DNA of 64,000 bases from Deinandra increscens subsp. villosa. Lineage: Eukaryota > Streptophyta > Magnoliopsida > Asterales > Asteraceae. Within the stretch, counting starts at the first letter, position 1. Every line of letters starts with the position of its first letter. Of the stretch, positions 12,413 to 22,900 are shown piece after piece. The notes under the pieces were generated by a model that saw only the letters and a program-made list of their open reading frames with translations, made no database searches and was not told the DNA's origin. The DNA is taken from contig JBCNJP010000019.1 in NCBI GenBank assembly GCA_039602395.1, forward strand, positions 9,240,542 to 9,304,541, in the 5' to 3' direction. The translations under genes were made by a program, and so were the position numbers.

Positions 12413-12469
12413 GTGATCACCCACGACTTGGCTCTATTAGCCACCCATAAAAAAACTAATACATTTTAA

Positions 12470-12680
12470 ATCATTGAACATGCTAGCCACCGAGGGGCGT
12501 TTGTTGTTGAAGGCTGCTTCGTTACGTTCTTTTCAAATAATCCAACAAGCAATGAAGATAATCGCATCTTTTCTTTTCAGGTTCGGTCCCGAAAATTCCA
12601 CAGCTTTGACGAGATCTTCGACCGAGAAAACAAAAAAGTTAGAAATATTACACCATCTTGTCACAAGGTTCCAAAACTGA
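12470..12680 (-). pseudogene. LINE 3' fragment (C-terminal ORF2 remnant)
   Basis: On the minus strand one frame reads IIFIACWII-stop-KERNEAAFNN, recognisable as the W-x-x-W-K-x-R-N segment near the C terminus of plant LINE ORF2 proteins. The usual tryptophan before KERN is a stop codon (TGA). Only about 70 codons remain, with no tail or target duplication identified. The plus-strand 68-residue ORF here is its shadow. Confidence 0.55.
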
Positions 12681-13279
12681 TTAAATCTTCGTTATCTAAT
12701 ATTTATAATTTTAATTTTAAATATTATTATTCTTTATTTCAATTATTTTTATGTTTAATAAATATAATAAGTGTTATACACGTTTATTTTCACTTATGTC
12801 ATTTTAAATAAAAACATCTAAAGACATCTATGTAAAAATGATAACAAAAATGATAACTATAGTTATATAAAAATGATAATACATGTTCACAGTGGAAGGA
12901 AAATTCATTTCTCAACATTTTTTGATATTTTGATATTTTCTACAGTAATGTCATGAGGAACAAAAACCATCAAAAGATTTCGATGAACTTAGAAGGAATG
13001 CAACCCATGTGCAATGGACTGTTGACTATTACTGACAAAGATACTTATGTGAAAATCCACTTGATATTTTAGCAACAGATCAATTAAATGAGAACCTTCA
13101 ATTCCCTAGGAATTTATTTATAAATCGTTTGATAATATTATCTTTTAAGGCTGTCTATAATATTATGAGTTTTATTTTTATGCGTTTTTTGTCATATGAC
13201 AACCTAATGAGTAAAGGCTTTATGAGATCACAATTTGTGTAAGGTGACTAGTTCTTTAGATTACTCACAACTTTTCCCT

Positions 13280-13640
13280 ATTTATTACCTATTACTACAT
13301 TCATCAAATTGTATACTTATGGAATTATCACTCCACTAAATTATAAATTGTCACACTTAGATAATAAAATTATCACTCTACTAAATTCTCAATTTGTCAA
13401 TTGTGAGTTTACTAAATTACAATATTGTCACACCTAAAATTATGAAATTGGCTCATCAAATTGTCTACCTAATTATAAAATTACCACTCTACTAAATTAC
13501 AAAATTGTCATACCTAATTACAAAATTACCACTCTATATATTGAATTTCAAAACCGACCAATTAAGACTCATCTAAAATACAAAACTATCCCACCTAAAT
13601 TACAAAATTGTCACCCTACTAAATTATAATATTGTCCCAC
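13280..13640. repeat. Degenerate minisatellite
   Basis: About eight imperfect copies of a roughly 45-bp theme alternate the phrases actctactaaattacaaaa, ttgtcacacctaa and ttacaaaattaccactc. Copies differ at many positions, so the array is old. No ORF. Confidence 0.6.
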
Positions 13641-15961
13641 CCTTTTTTTTTTTGGATAAATCAATTGCATTTTAATATTATAAACATATTAGATCCAGTG
13701 TAATTTAGATCCAGTGTAATTGGTTTACAACCCAACATCTCTTATGATAGGCGTGGTGCGGGTTTGATCCTTGCAAGCCCACATTTTTTCCTTCATTTAA
13801 TAGGAATTAAGATATAAAATAAATAAAAATAATATATATAAACATCTTTTTGAGTTAATTCCATTCGTTTTATCAGTTTATTATTTGTTCATATAAAGGC
13901 ATGAAGTGTAGCGGTGTGAGTCTGTTACGTAGACAGTGACACATCACCAACGACTAACCCTAGCCATCACACTATACATCAACTAGTGAACTCGGTCCAA
14001 AAACACAACAACAAACTATGGGCATTAGACGAGCAATTAACTCTTTCTTGTTACTAACAACCATATTGGCTATGTAGATGGAACAATACCAGTCCACCAC
14101 TCCACCGATATGGGCATTTTAAAAGTCCCTTGAACGAGGACATTTTTCAAGCTAATGAGTTAAAGAAGGAGCTTATTTTTTATTCGATTGTTCATTTTTT
14201 GAATTAATAGGAATAGCAAGGTGAATATAGATCGGCCGGGACACCAGGTCAAGTGGCTTAAAAAACCTTTCTTTCGTTCAGGCATGTAACTCTTTATATG
14301 ATATTGATTAGCTTAATTTTTCTAACCTATATTCATTTATATTTATATATACCTTACTGTTAAAAAATATGAACCAGTAAACTAGGTGTATAAATCCTAC
14401 CATTGTCACTGTTATAATTTTTCTAACCTATATTCATTTACAATGACTAGGTCATAAAACTATATATAAAATAAAGTGTGAACAAGTAACTAAAACATAA
14501 AATGTGAACAAGTAACTAAAACAGCATGTAGATGCAGGGAAGTAGGTATGTGCATAGACTATTCAAACTTGGTTTGAACTGTGAAGCTTGCATCCACATG
14601 AAATGATTGAGAGATTCACCAACCAACAACAACAAATGCATGATCCAACTTGAACCACATGTACCTTAAAATCCAAAAGAAACTTTCAAAACACAATTTA
14701 GATATGTTGCACAAATATTGGCAGGTTATAGGTACAAAAGTTGTGCACTTTTCTGTGGAATTTCTTCTTCTTTATTAAGAAAAGACAATAAGTTCCCTTT
14801 ATGTGGGTGAAATATTGTTGAGATATTACTAACTTTTTAGTTTTATCCAGATCATTCCAAGATGTTGGCCTGAAAGATTCAACCTTTATATGGTTAGATT
14901 AAATAATGTTATAAGATTATATTCATGTGTTTTACATGACACGTCAAATAAATAAAAATATTACATAATTAATTGTTTACACTGAGTCGAGTAAATGGTT
15001 AAAACTTTTAAGATAAAAGATTCTTACAAGTTACAAATATATATTTTATTTAAGGTTTTTTAAAATATGTTAATATTTTATTGACATACCAAAAGGTCTC
15101 TGACCTACTAGTATCTTGGTGTTGGATAAAGTTTTTTCTTACTAAATGGTAAGGGTTCAAACCCTATAGTGGACAAAAAATTTATCGTTTAAAAAAGGAT
15201 CTATGTAACGTAGTTTACAATGATATAAACATAATTAATTTTTTATAAAAAAGTTTAATATGTTAAATATTATTTATACTATATTATAATATAATACATT
15301 TAGGAATGATGACATTGTTTTTTCACTTTAATCACTTTAAAACATTGACAAGACAATAGCTTGCAACAATTTCTTATATTTATTACCAGAAAAAGTGTTG
15401 TGGTATATGATAGAGAAAGCAAAAATATGAGGGATGTTACACACCAATAGCTTATACTTGCCAAACTAAAGTTGCAACCATGCCGTGAATAAGTAGTCCG
15501 TCAATTCTGAAACATCCACACAAACCGAACATAAGATTTTAATGGTATATTAATAATCTTGTAACGTGAGTACGTATTACCTTTCAATAGTGAGACGTTA
15601 AAGAAGATGATCACTATCTTGATTTAATGAGACGTAGAAGATGATCATCACGTACTTCCTTTAAAGAGTGAAATGTTTGTAGAAAGTAATCGTTACTTTA
15701 AATAAGACGTTTTTACACGTTTACCCAATTTTAACAACTCTTATTTACTACATTTTGATTGTAATAATTGATTGCTTAACCTGCGTGTTTGTTTACTTGT
15801 TTGATTATGTTAATTAGATGCCAATAGACAAAATTTGAATTCACCTACAAATGAAATTCGATGTATGTATTTAGTTTCTAACATAATAATTTTTAACAAC
15901 TAAATCATAACACTTTATTTTAAAGGATTCATCACTATACCAACAAAAAATATATCATTTA
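13641..15961. other. Intergenic, with two tRNA-like SINE-head fragments
   Basis: No gene is supported over 2.3 kb. About 13700-13785 contains a B-box-like gcgggtttgatcc, and about 15105-15175 contains ggttcaaaccc. Both resemble heads of tRNA-derived SINEs, but neither has a clear tail or target duplication. The remainder is AT-rich. Confidence 0.35.
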
Positions 15962-15966
15962 AGACC

Positions 15967-16285
15967 TGAAGAATAGTATATATTCTGATTATGGAATGTT
16001 GTACTAAAAAGTCCCTTTCTCGGGAAATGTACTTGTCTATTTATAGTACAAAGATCCTAACAACCCTAACGGCCTAAAAGCCCAGTAGGCTTTTGCTACT
16101 TGGGTCCTGGTAATCCATCCACGTGGCGCATATCCGCGTCATCCTGCTGGGGATAAGTGCGGACATAGGCCACCGCTGGGTTATCATGGGCTCAGGCCCA
16201 GGGGCCTGAGCCGAGGCATTGTTTCGAAGCGGGCTTGTTAATATAGAATGGTCCTTGAGGCCTTGGAGCATATACCACCTCTTCA
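15967..16285 (-). repeat. 3' LTR of the gypsy element
   Basis: This 319-bp LTR is identical by eye to 25717-26035. It has TG/CA ends within a TGAAG...CTTCA palindrome. The 70-residue ORF present in both LTRs is simply LTR sequence. Confidence 0.92.
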
Positions 16286-16299
16286 TGTCCCCCTAGTCT
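16286..16299 (-). other. Polypurine tract of the gypsy element
   Basis: On the minus strand the sequence immediately 5' of the 3' LTR reads AGACTAGGGGGACA. That is the expected place and composition for plus-strand priming in reverse transcription. Confidence 0.65.
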
Positions 16300-16460
16300 A
16301 CTGCACGCGCCTTTTATGGGAAAGTGGGATGTAGACTAGACATCAGCAATGTCGTGGCTTAATCGTGGACCGCGTGTTTTCCGGACAAGACGCTTCGGAT
16401 GACCGATGGTGACGCATGTTGCTGCAGAGCCGTCTTTCTGTCGTTTGGGTTCCCCATTTC

Positions 16461-16470
16461 CTTTATAAGT
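16461..16470 (+). promoter_or_regulatory. TATA-like box of the antisense gene
   Basis: ctttataagt lies about 90 nt upstream of the ATG at 16555, outside the LTR. A pyrimidine-rich leader follows. It suggests that the plus-strand gene has its own promoter rather than using the LTR. This is inference from position and sequence only. Confidence 0.4.
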
Positions 16471-16554
16471 ACTTTCTTGATTTCTTTGTATTCCCCTACC
16501 GATTTTTACTTACGATCCCATATTTCTCTCCAAGTCTTATTCCTTCCGGCAACC

Positions 16555-19512
16555 ATGGCTTCTTCCTCAGACGAATCTGATTGGAGTAGGATCCCCTGTT
16601 CTTTATCTGTAAATGCTTATGCGAATTTGGTAGCGGATCATAGGCTTTTACAATGGAATCCTCTTCATCCTTCTCCGGGTCAAACTGCCGCTAACCCTCC
16701 CTCGGGCATGATTACTGTTTATGCAGAATGGTTTTCCCATTGTAACTTCAGGGTTCCTGTGACAGCGTTCTTAGTGCGGCTTCTAAGGTTTTACGGTCTT
16801 CACCTGTCCCAGATCCATGCGAACGGGATGCAGAGGGTGATATTTTTTGAGTTTTGCAGCCGTGCCTTAGGCATAGAACCTTCTGTGGCTATGTTCAACA
16901 CCTTTTTTCGTGCGGTCATTCAGGACTCCTGGTATTCTTTCAATCAACGCCGCGGCGGAGGCGTTCATGCCACCGAGCCTTCTAAAGGTATGCGGGGATG
17001 GAAAGGCCGTTTCTTCTACCTTTCCTCCCGGATTGTCCCTTCGGATCTGGTGATGCGATCCGTTCGAACTCCCCTTGTTGATGCTCCTCCTGCGGTGTTG
17101 GTTCCGACCGATGATCCGGATTTCACCCGACTGACTGAAACTCCGGTTGCGTACCAGATCCTCAACGAACATGCTTTGTTGAGCGTCGGTATGAGCCGCA
17201 ACTGGGATGATCCCCAGCGAATCCCTGTTTTTGTTATGGAGGGACAAAGTAAGTTTGTTTTCCTTTGTTTTGTTGTCCTTTTTCTTGGGCATTACTGACT
17301 TCTTTGGCCTTTTTGTTTTTGCAGGGGTAAGCCCGTACCATGCGGTCCTATCCCCCACTCCCCGAGGTCTCAAAGCCGTGCGCATGGTCATCGCACCTGG
17401 TAGCCCCAGTTATCTTCTTCGCTTCCAAGAAAATTTCTTCCTTCCTCCTCCACCGTCGGGTGACTCTACGAGTGCACCTATTGCTAGTTCGGTACCCTCA
17501 GGTGGGGCTATTTTCTTCCCTCCTTCCGATACTTCCATTGTTTTGAGTGATTCTGATTCTGAGGATTCTGCAGCTTTAATTTACCGGAAGCGGCCTGCAT
17601 CTAGCGCATCCACCGGGTCTTCTCCGAGTTCTGCGTCTGTCTTTATAACTGCGTCAGGCTCCTCTTCGAGCATTGCGCCTGTTCCATCAGCAACTGCTGA
17701 CTCTTCGTTGAGTGCGGCGTCATCTGATACGGCGGTGGCCTATTCTTCTGCTAGTCCTGCCTCGCTGATGGCGACTGTTCTCATGACTGCGGCCCCTGTT
17801 AACTCTTCGCTTTTGGGGGCAACTAATCCTCCTGATGCTACACCCCCTCCCCTACCTTTCTCCGCATCTACGCTGGAGGTAACTTCTTCAATGCCGGTTA
17901 ACTTTGCTGGGGGTGAAGGAAGTGGCGGTCCTCGTCCGGAGAAAATGTTGTTAACTCCTCCGCATGGGGGAAAAAGGAAAAGTGCTGCGGAGCGATATGA
18001 GGCTGCCAAGAAACGTGCTGTTGCTGGAGGTTCAGGAGGACGTATTTCTGGTGAGTCGTTTCGTGGTGTCTTTTCATCCTTATTTATTTCTTTTGCTGTT
18101 TTCCAATGTGTAATTGTTGCTTTGGATGTAGTGCCTATAGGTGGCGGCCGAGGCAGAGGCCGCGGAAGCCCTACTGTCGGCGCGAACCAATCGACATTTG
18201 TTCCAGAGACTTTCGTGACTCCTCCTGAGAATCAACCTATTACTCCTCCACCGCATGCTTCTCCTGAGCGCCCTGTGTCTCCGCATTCTCCTCACGCGTC
18301 AGAAAACGCCAAAGAGGATGAAGGGATAACTTGAAGCCAACTTCCCCTCTGGCTCAGCATGATTCTGCTAAGGGGAAGAAGGCTGCAGATGATGCTATCT
18401 CCGAAGTGAAAATTCCCGACCGGCCCTCTTCTGAAACCCGTGGATCTCTCAACCCATCCGCCCGGTACGTCCCAGATTGGACTATAAACAGGGGGACCAA
18501 GCTTCGCGATCCGGCCGTTTGCCGGAACTTTTTGGCGAATTGTCTTCCTCCTGCTGAAAGGGAAGAGCGCATGCGGGTTGGGCGTGCGGTGTTGAGTGAT
18601 GAGATGGTTGTTCATCTGGCGGGTATGGTGAGCGTATCTGTGGAGGTAGCTCGACAATGGACGGAGCTGGAAGATCAGTTGGCTGTTGAGAAGGATGCCA
18701 AGGCCAAAATCAAGGATCTTCAAGCGGAATGCGCTCGCCTTGGCCGCCTTCATAAAGAGCAAGTTGATCTCCACACAGAGTCTGTGCAGAAGTGGGAGGA
18801 AGGATGCCGCCGTGTTAACGAATCCTTAAGGTTAGAATCTCAAGCTGTGGCCAATTTGAAGGCTAAGCTGGCCCAATCCGAACAAGAAAATCAAAAACGG
18901 CTGGAATCCTTACAAGAAGAGTTAGCGAGAGCCCGCGAAGAAGTTGTGACTCAGACTGATGCGGCTAAGCATTACGCGGATGAGTTTGCTAAGGCTCAAA
19001 CCCACATTACTGATCTTGAGCGAAGTAAGAATCATCTCGAAGGTCGGGTAAGCCTGGCGGAGTCTGGAGCCGACTTGTGGAAGAGCCAGTACACCTGGCT
19101 TGCAAAAGAAGGATTGCCTCTGGCCGTAGAGGCCGTGAAGTCCAGTGACGACTTCATGGATAGCGTCTTTGCACTTAATGCCTTAGCGGATATCTCCGGG
19201 AAAAACGAAGGCATTGCTATTGGTCATGCTGCTGCCACACAAGGAATCCCTATTGGACAGTGTCCTGGGGTGGATATTACTGCGGCTGCGCGGCTGAGGG
19301 ACGCGCAAGGTGCTTTTGAGGTGATGAGGTTCCCCATGCTTGATGTATTAGCCTCTATGTCTGACCCTGATGATGCTGCGGGATTAAAAGAGTACTTGCT
19401 GCGCTTTAACTCTGAGAAGATGATGACTCCCGGTCATGTGGAAACAGACCAGCTTAACAACTCTCCTGAGAACCGCGACCAAGGTGCCTCTGCTGGTGAC
19501 GCCGGCCTATGA
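16555..19512 (+). CDS. Antisense gene of the gypsy element (Transposase_28 / 'putative gypsy type transposon' family)
   Basis: The gene lies opposite to gag-pol and converges on it. I place the start at ATG 16555 (aaccATGG context). Exons inferred from GT-AG sites and frame are 16555-17248, 17325-18050 and 18132 onward. Introns are 76 and 81 nt. Exon 1 (about 231 codons) holds a conserved globular part with phrases such as VTAFLVRLLRFYGLHLSQIH and GWKGRFFYLSS, which I recognise as the plant family often called putative gypsy type transposon. Exon 2 is Ser/Pro/Ala-rich; exon 3 opens with a GRGRGRG stretch. The last about 393 codons are predicted coiled coil (around LEDQLAVEKDAKAKIKDLQ) and end at 19512. 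The reading frame stops at 18334 and resumes in the -1 frame, so the copy is frameshifted or mis-sequenced there. Function is unknown; antisense ORFs are known from Tat elements. Confidence 0.75.
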
Positions 19513-19626
19513 AGATGATGTCGCCTTGTTGTTTCCTTTTTTACTGTAACTTTGTCACCTGTTTTTGTAATGAAACATCGCTGTTATGACATGTAACTTT
19601 CCTTTTGTTTTTATTTTATGAGTGTA

Positions 19627-19720
19627 CTGTTTTACTTATGCGGAAGTTTATGCCGTCTTTTGTTTATGCGGAAATTTAAACCGTCTTTGTTTATGCGGAA
19701 ATTTATGCCGTCTTTGTCTT
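19627..19720. repeat. Threefold minisatellite between convergent genes
   Basis: Three copies of a roughly 27-30-bp unit, cttatgcggaagtttatgcc then gtctttt, lie between the stop of the antisense gene (19512) and the stop of gag-pol (20000). The region may serve as 3' untranslated sequence for both converging transcripts. Confidence 0.65.
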
Positions 19721-19999
19721 CGTGCGAGCCTTTTTGGGTTTAGAAGTGACGCGACATCCATCGCGGGAGTTGGGTCGTCACCCAACAGTTTGTATCACTT
19801 AACCAACTCGTCTTAAAATGCCATTTCTCAATGATTACTTTAATAGTGTGGAATCTATTGAGTATTTTTGTGGTCTTTGTGATTCTTTCAAAAGCTAAAT
19901 TATGCAAAATAAAGGACAGTTTATTTATCATGATCTCAACATAAGTTTGGTAACATTTGCGTATGAGATTAAACTCCACGTCTTACACTTCCCTATTTT

Positions 20000-22900
20000 T
20001 TAAAGGTAACAGCGTCTTAGTTGCGCAGCGTTCCAGGTCCTTGGTATGTCGCTGCCATCTAGCCTCTGCAAGGTGTACGCCCCTTTCCCTAGTACCTCTT
20101 TAATGATGTACGGGCCTTCCCATGAGGGTGCGAGTTTTCCCTTGCTCCCTGCATGACTCGCTTCGTTATCCCGCAAGACGTAGTCTCCGGTCCGGAAGGT
20201 GCAGGGGTGGACCCTTTTGTTGTAATATTTTGAAAGTTTCTGCTTGTATCGGGCTTCCTTTATAGCCGCTAAAGTTCTTCTTTCTTCTAATGTGTCTAAA
20301 TTTTCTAGCAGCAGGTTGTCGTTGTCAGGATTTGGAGAAGAACGGATTCTATCCGTGGGAAGAATTATTTCTGCTGGCACTACTGCTTCATGCCCATAGG
20401 TGAGAGCAAATGGTGTCTCCTCGTGGCTTGTTTTTGGCGTCGTGCGGTGAGCCCATAGAACATGCGGAAGTGCTTCTACCCATGATACCGCACCCTTGGT
20501 TACGCGCCTTTTAATCCCATCCAATATGCTGCGGTTGATCCTCTCCACCTGACCATTGCCTTGCGGGTGGGCTACGGATGCGAACACTTGTTTGATTCCC
20601 AAGTCCGCGCACCATCCTTGTATCATTTTGTCCGCGAATTGAGTTTCATTGTCTGTAATAAGATAGAGTGGTAGGCCAAATCGGCACACTATGTTTTCCC
20701 ATAGGAATCTTTTTACTTGTACTGCGGTGATGGACGCCACTGGTTTGGCCTCAACCCACTTGGTGCAGTAATCAACTGCTACGATCAAAAACTTGATTCG
20801 CCCTGGGGACTCTGGGAATGGCCCGACAATGTCCACCCCCCATTTCTGAAAAGGCCATGCCGCAGTGACCGGCACCAAATCATTTTTTGGTCTTAATGCC
20901 TTGGGTGCATGCTGCTGACAGCTTGTGCATTTCTTAACAGTTTCGGCGGCCATTGGGTACATCCCTGGCCAGTAAACGCCGATGCTTTTTAACTTTGACA
21001 CGATCAGGTTTGGGCCGGCATGGATACCGCAGGTTCCCTCATGCACATCTTCTATTAGACGCGCGGCCTCCTTCAAAGTAACACACCGCAGGAGCGGTCC
21101 TGTGAATGTCCGCCGGTACAGATGACCATCTTCGATGGTGTATTGAAGGGCTTGCAGCTGAACTTTTCGCGCTTCGCCAGCTTCTTCTGGCAGTTTTCCT
21201 TCATCAAGGTAATCATAAATCGGGGTCATCCAGGTGTACCCGGATTCTTTAATGTCCAAGACCTCGGTTTCGCCTACGGAGGGGGTGGTTAAGGTCTCTA
21301 TTCGTACATCTTTAGCCAGGTGACTGAACTGTACTGATGCAAGTCGGCTGAGTGCATCTGCCTTTTTGTTGTGACTTCGGGGTATATGTTCGATCGTATA
21401 ATGATCGAATTGATCGAGTAACCGATTAGCCAATGCTAAGTATTGACTCATGTTGGTGCCCTTAGCCTCATAAGTGTTGTTTATCTGATTGACCACTAGA
21501 AGCGAATCAACATGTATGCGTATTCTTCTAGCTCCCATATCGTGAGCTAAACGCAGACCTGCCAAAAGGGCTTCGTATTCCGCCCCGTTGTTTGTGCTGT
21601 TGAAGTCCAGTCGTATGGCATATGTTACTTCGACCCCCGATGGGTCCGTGAGGATTAAACCTGCGCCACTCCCACCATCATTAGAAGCCCCATCCGTGTA
21701 AAGAACCCATTGCTCCTTATTATGCGGCGTGTTTTCCCGTTCTGCTAACCCGGCGTGTACCTCTTGTTCTCTTCCCCTAGGTACTTCTGCTATAAAATCA
21801 GCTATGACCTGTCCTTTGACTGAGACCCTTGGTCTGAAGGTGATGTCGTATGTGCTGAGCTCGATGGCCCACTTTACCAATCTCCCTGGCAGTTCAGGCC
21901 TGCGTAATAACTGCTGGAGAGGGAAAGTGCTTAGTACCTCTACCTCATGGTCATGAAAAAAGCGCGTCAAGCGACGGGTTGTGTGTACTAGTGCCAAAAC
22001 CAACTTTTCAAGTGCACTGTACCGGCTCTCAACAGGAGTGAGGACCCTGCTAACGTAATGTAGGGGAGTCTGCACTCCAGCCCTTTCAACGAGCAGTACG
22101 GCGCTGACAGCCTGCTCTGCTGCGGCCAAATAAAGTTTTAACTTTTCGCCTCGTTCTGGCGCCGTGAGCGCGGGAAGCCGTGCTAGGTGTTGCTTCATCT
22201 CCTGAAAAGCGTTCTCTGCTTCGTCCGTCCACTCGAATCTGTCTTTGGTAGGGCAATTCTTTAGAGTTTGAATAAAAGGGAGCGCTCGCTCGGCATGCTT
22301 CGCTAGGAATCTGTTAATTGCTACCAACCGCCCATTAAGAATCTGCACTTGTTTTAGCTTTTTTGGGGACTGCATCTGCATTACTGCACGCACCTTCTCC
22401 GGGTTTGCGCGGATGCCATCTTTGGATATTACAACTCCCAGAAAACGCCCCTCTTCCATGCCGAACGAACATTTCGCTGGATTCAACTTGATGTTAGCGG
22501 CTTTGAGGTTCAATATTGTTTCTTGAACGTCTGCAAGCATCACTGCTTCCGCACGACTCTTTATGACAAGGTCGTCAACGTACACCTCTACATTCCTTCC
22601 TATTTGACCCGCAAATACTTTGTCCATCAGACGCTGGTAAGTGGCGCCTGCATTCTTTAAACCAAAAGGCATTTTGGTGTAGCAAAAAATTCCTTCACGC
22701 GTATAGAAGGCGGTCTTTGCCTCATCCTCCACAGCCATCTGCACTTGGTGATAGCCTTTATATGCGTCCAAGAAACATTTGAACTTGTATGGAACGAGGG
22801 AATCAATTTTGACGTCAATGTCCGGGAGAGGATACGGATCCTTCGGACATGCCTTATTGAGGTGCGTATAGTCAACGCACATCCTCCATGTGCCGTTTCC

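Noticed and set aside
13700..13785. Possible tRNA gene
   Set aside because: Only a B-box-like sequence is present; no cloverleaf could be formed. Similar heads elsewhere in the window belong to SINEs.
16074..16286. 70-codon ORF present in both LTRs
   Set aside because: It is identical because the LTRs are identical; it contains no known domain and overlaps regulatory sequence.
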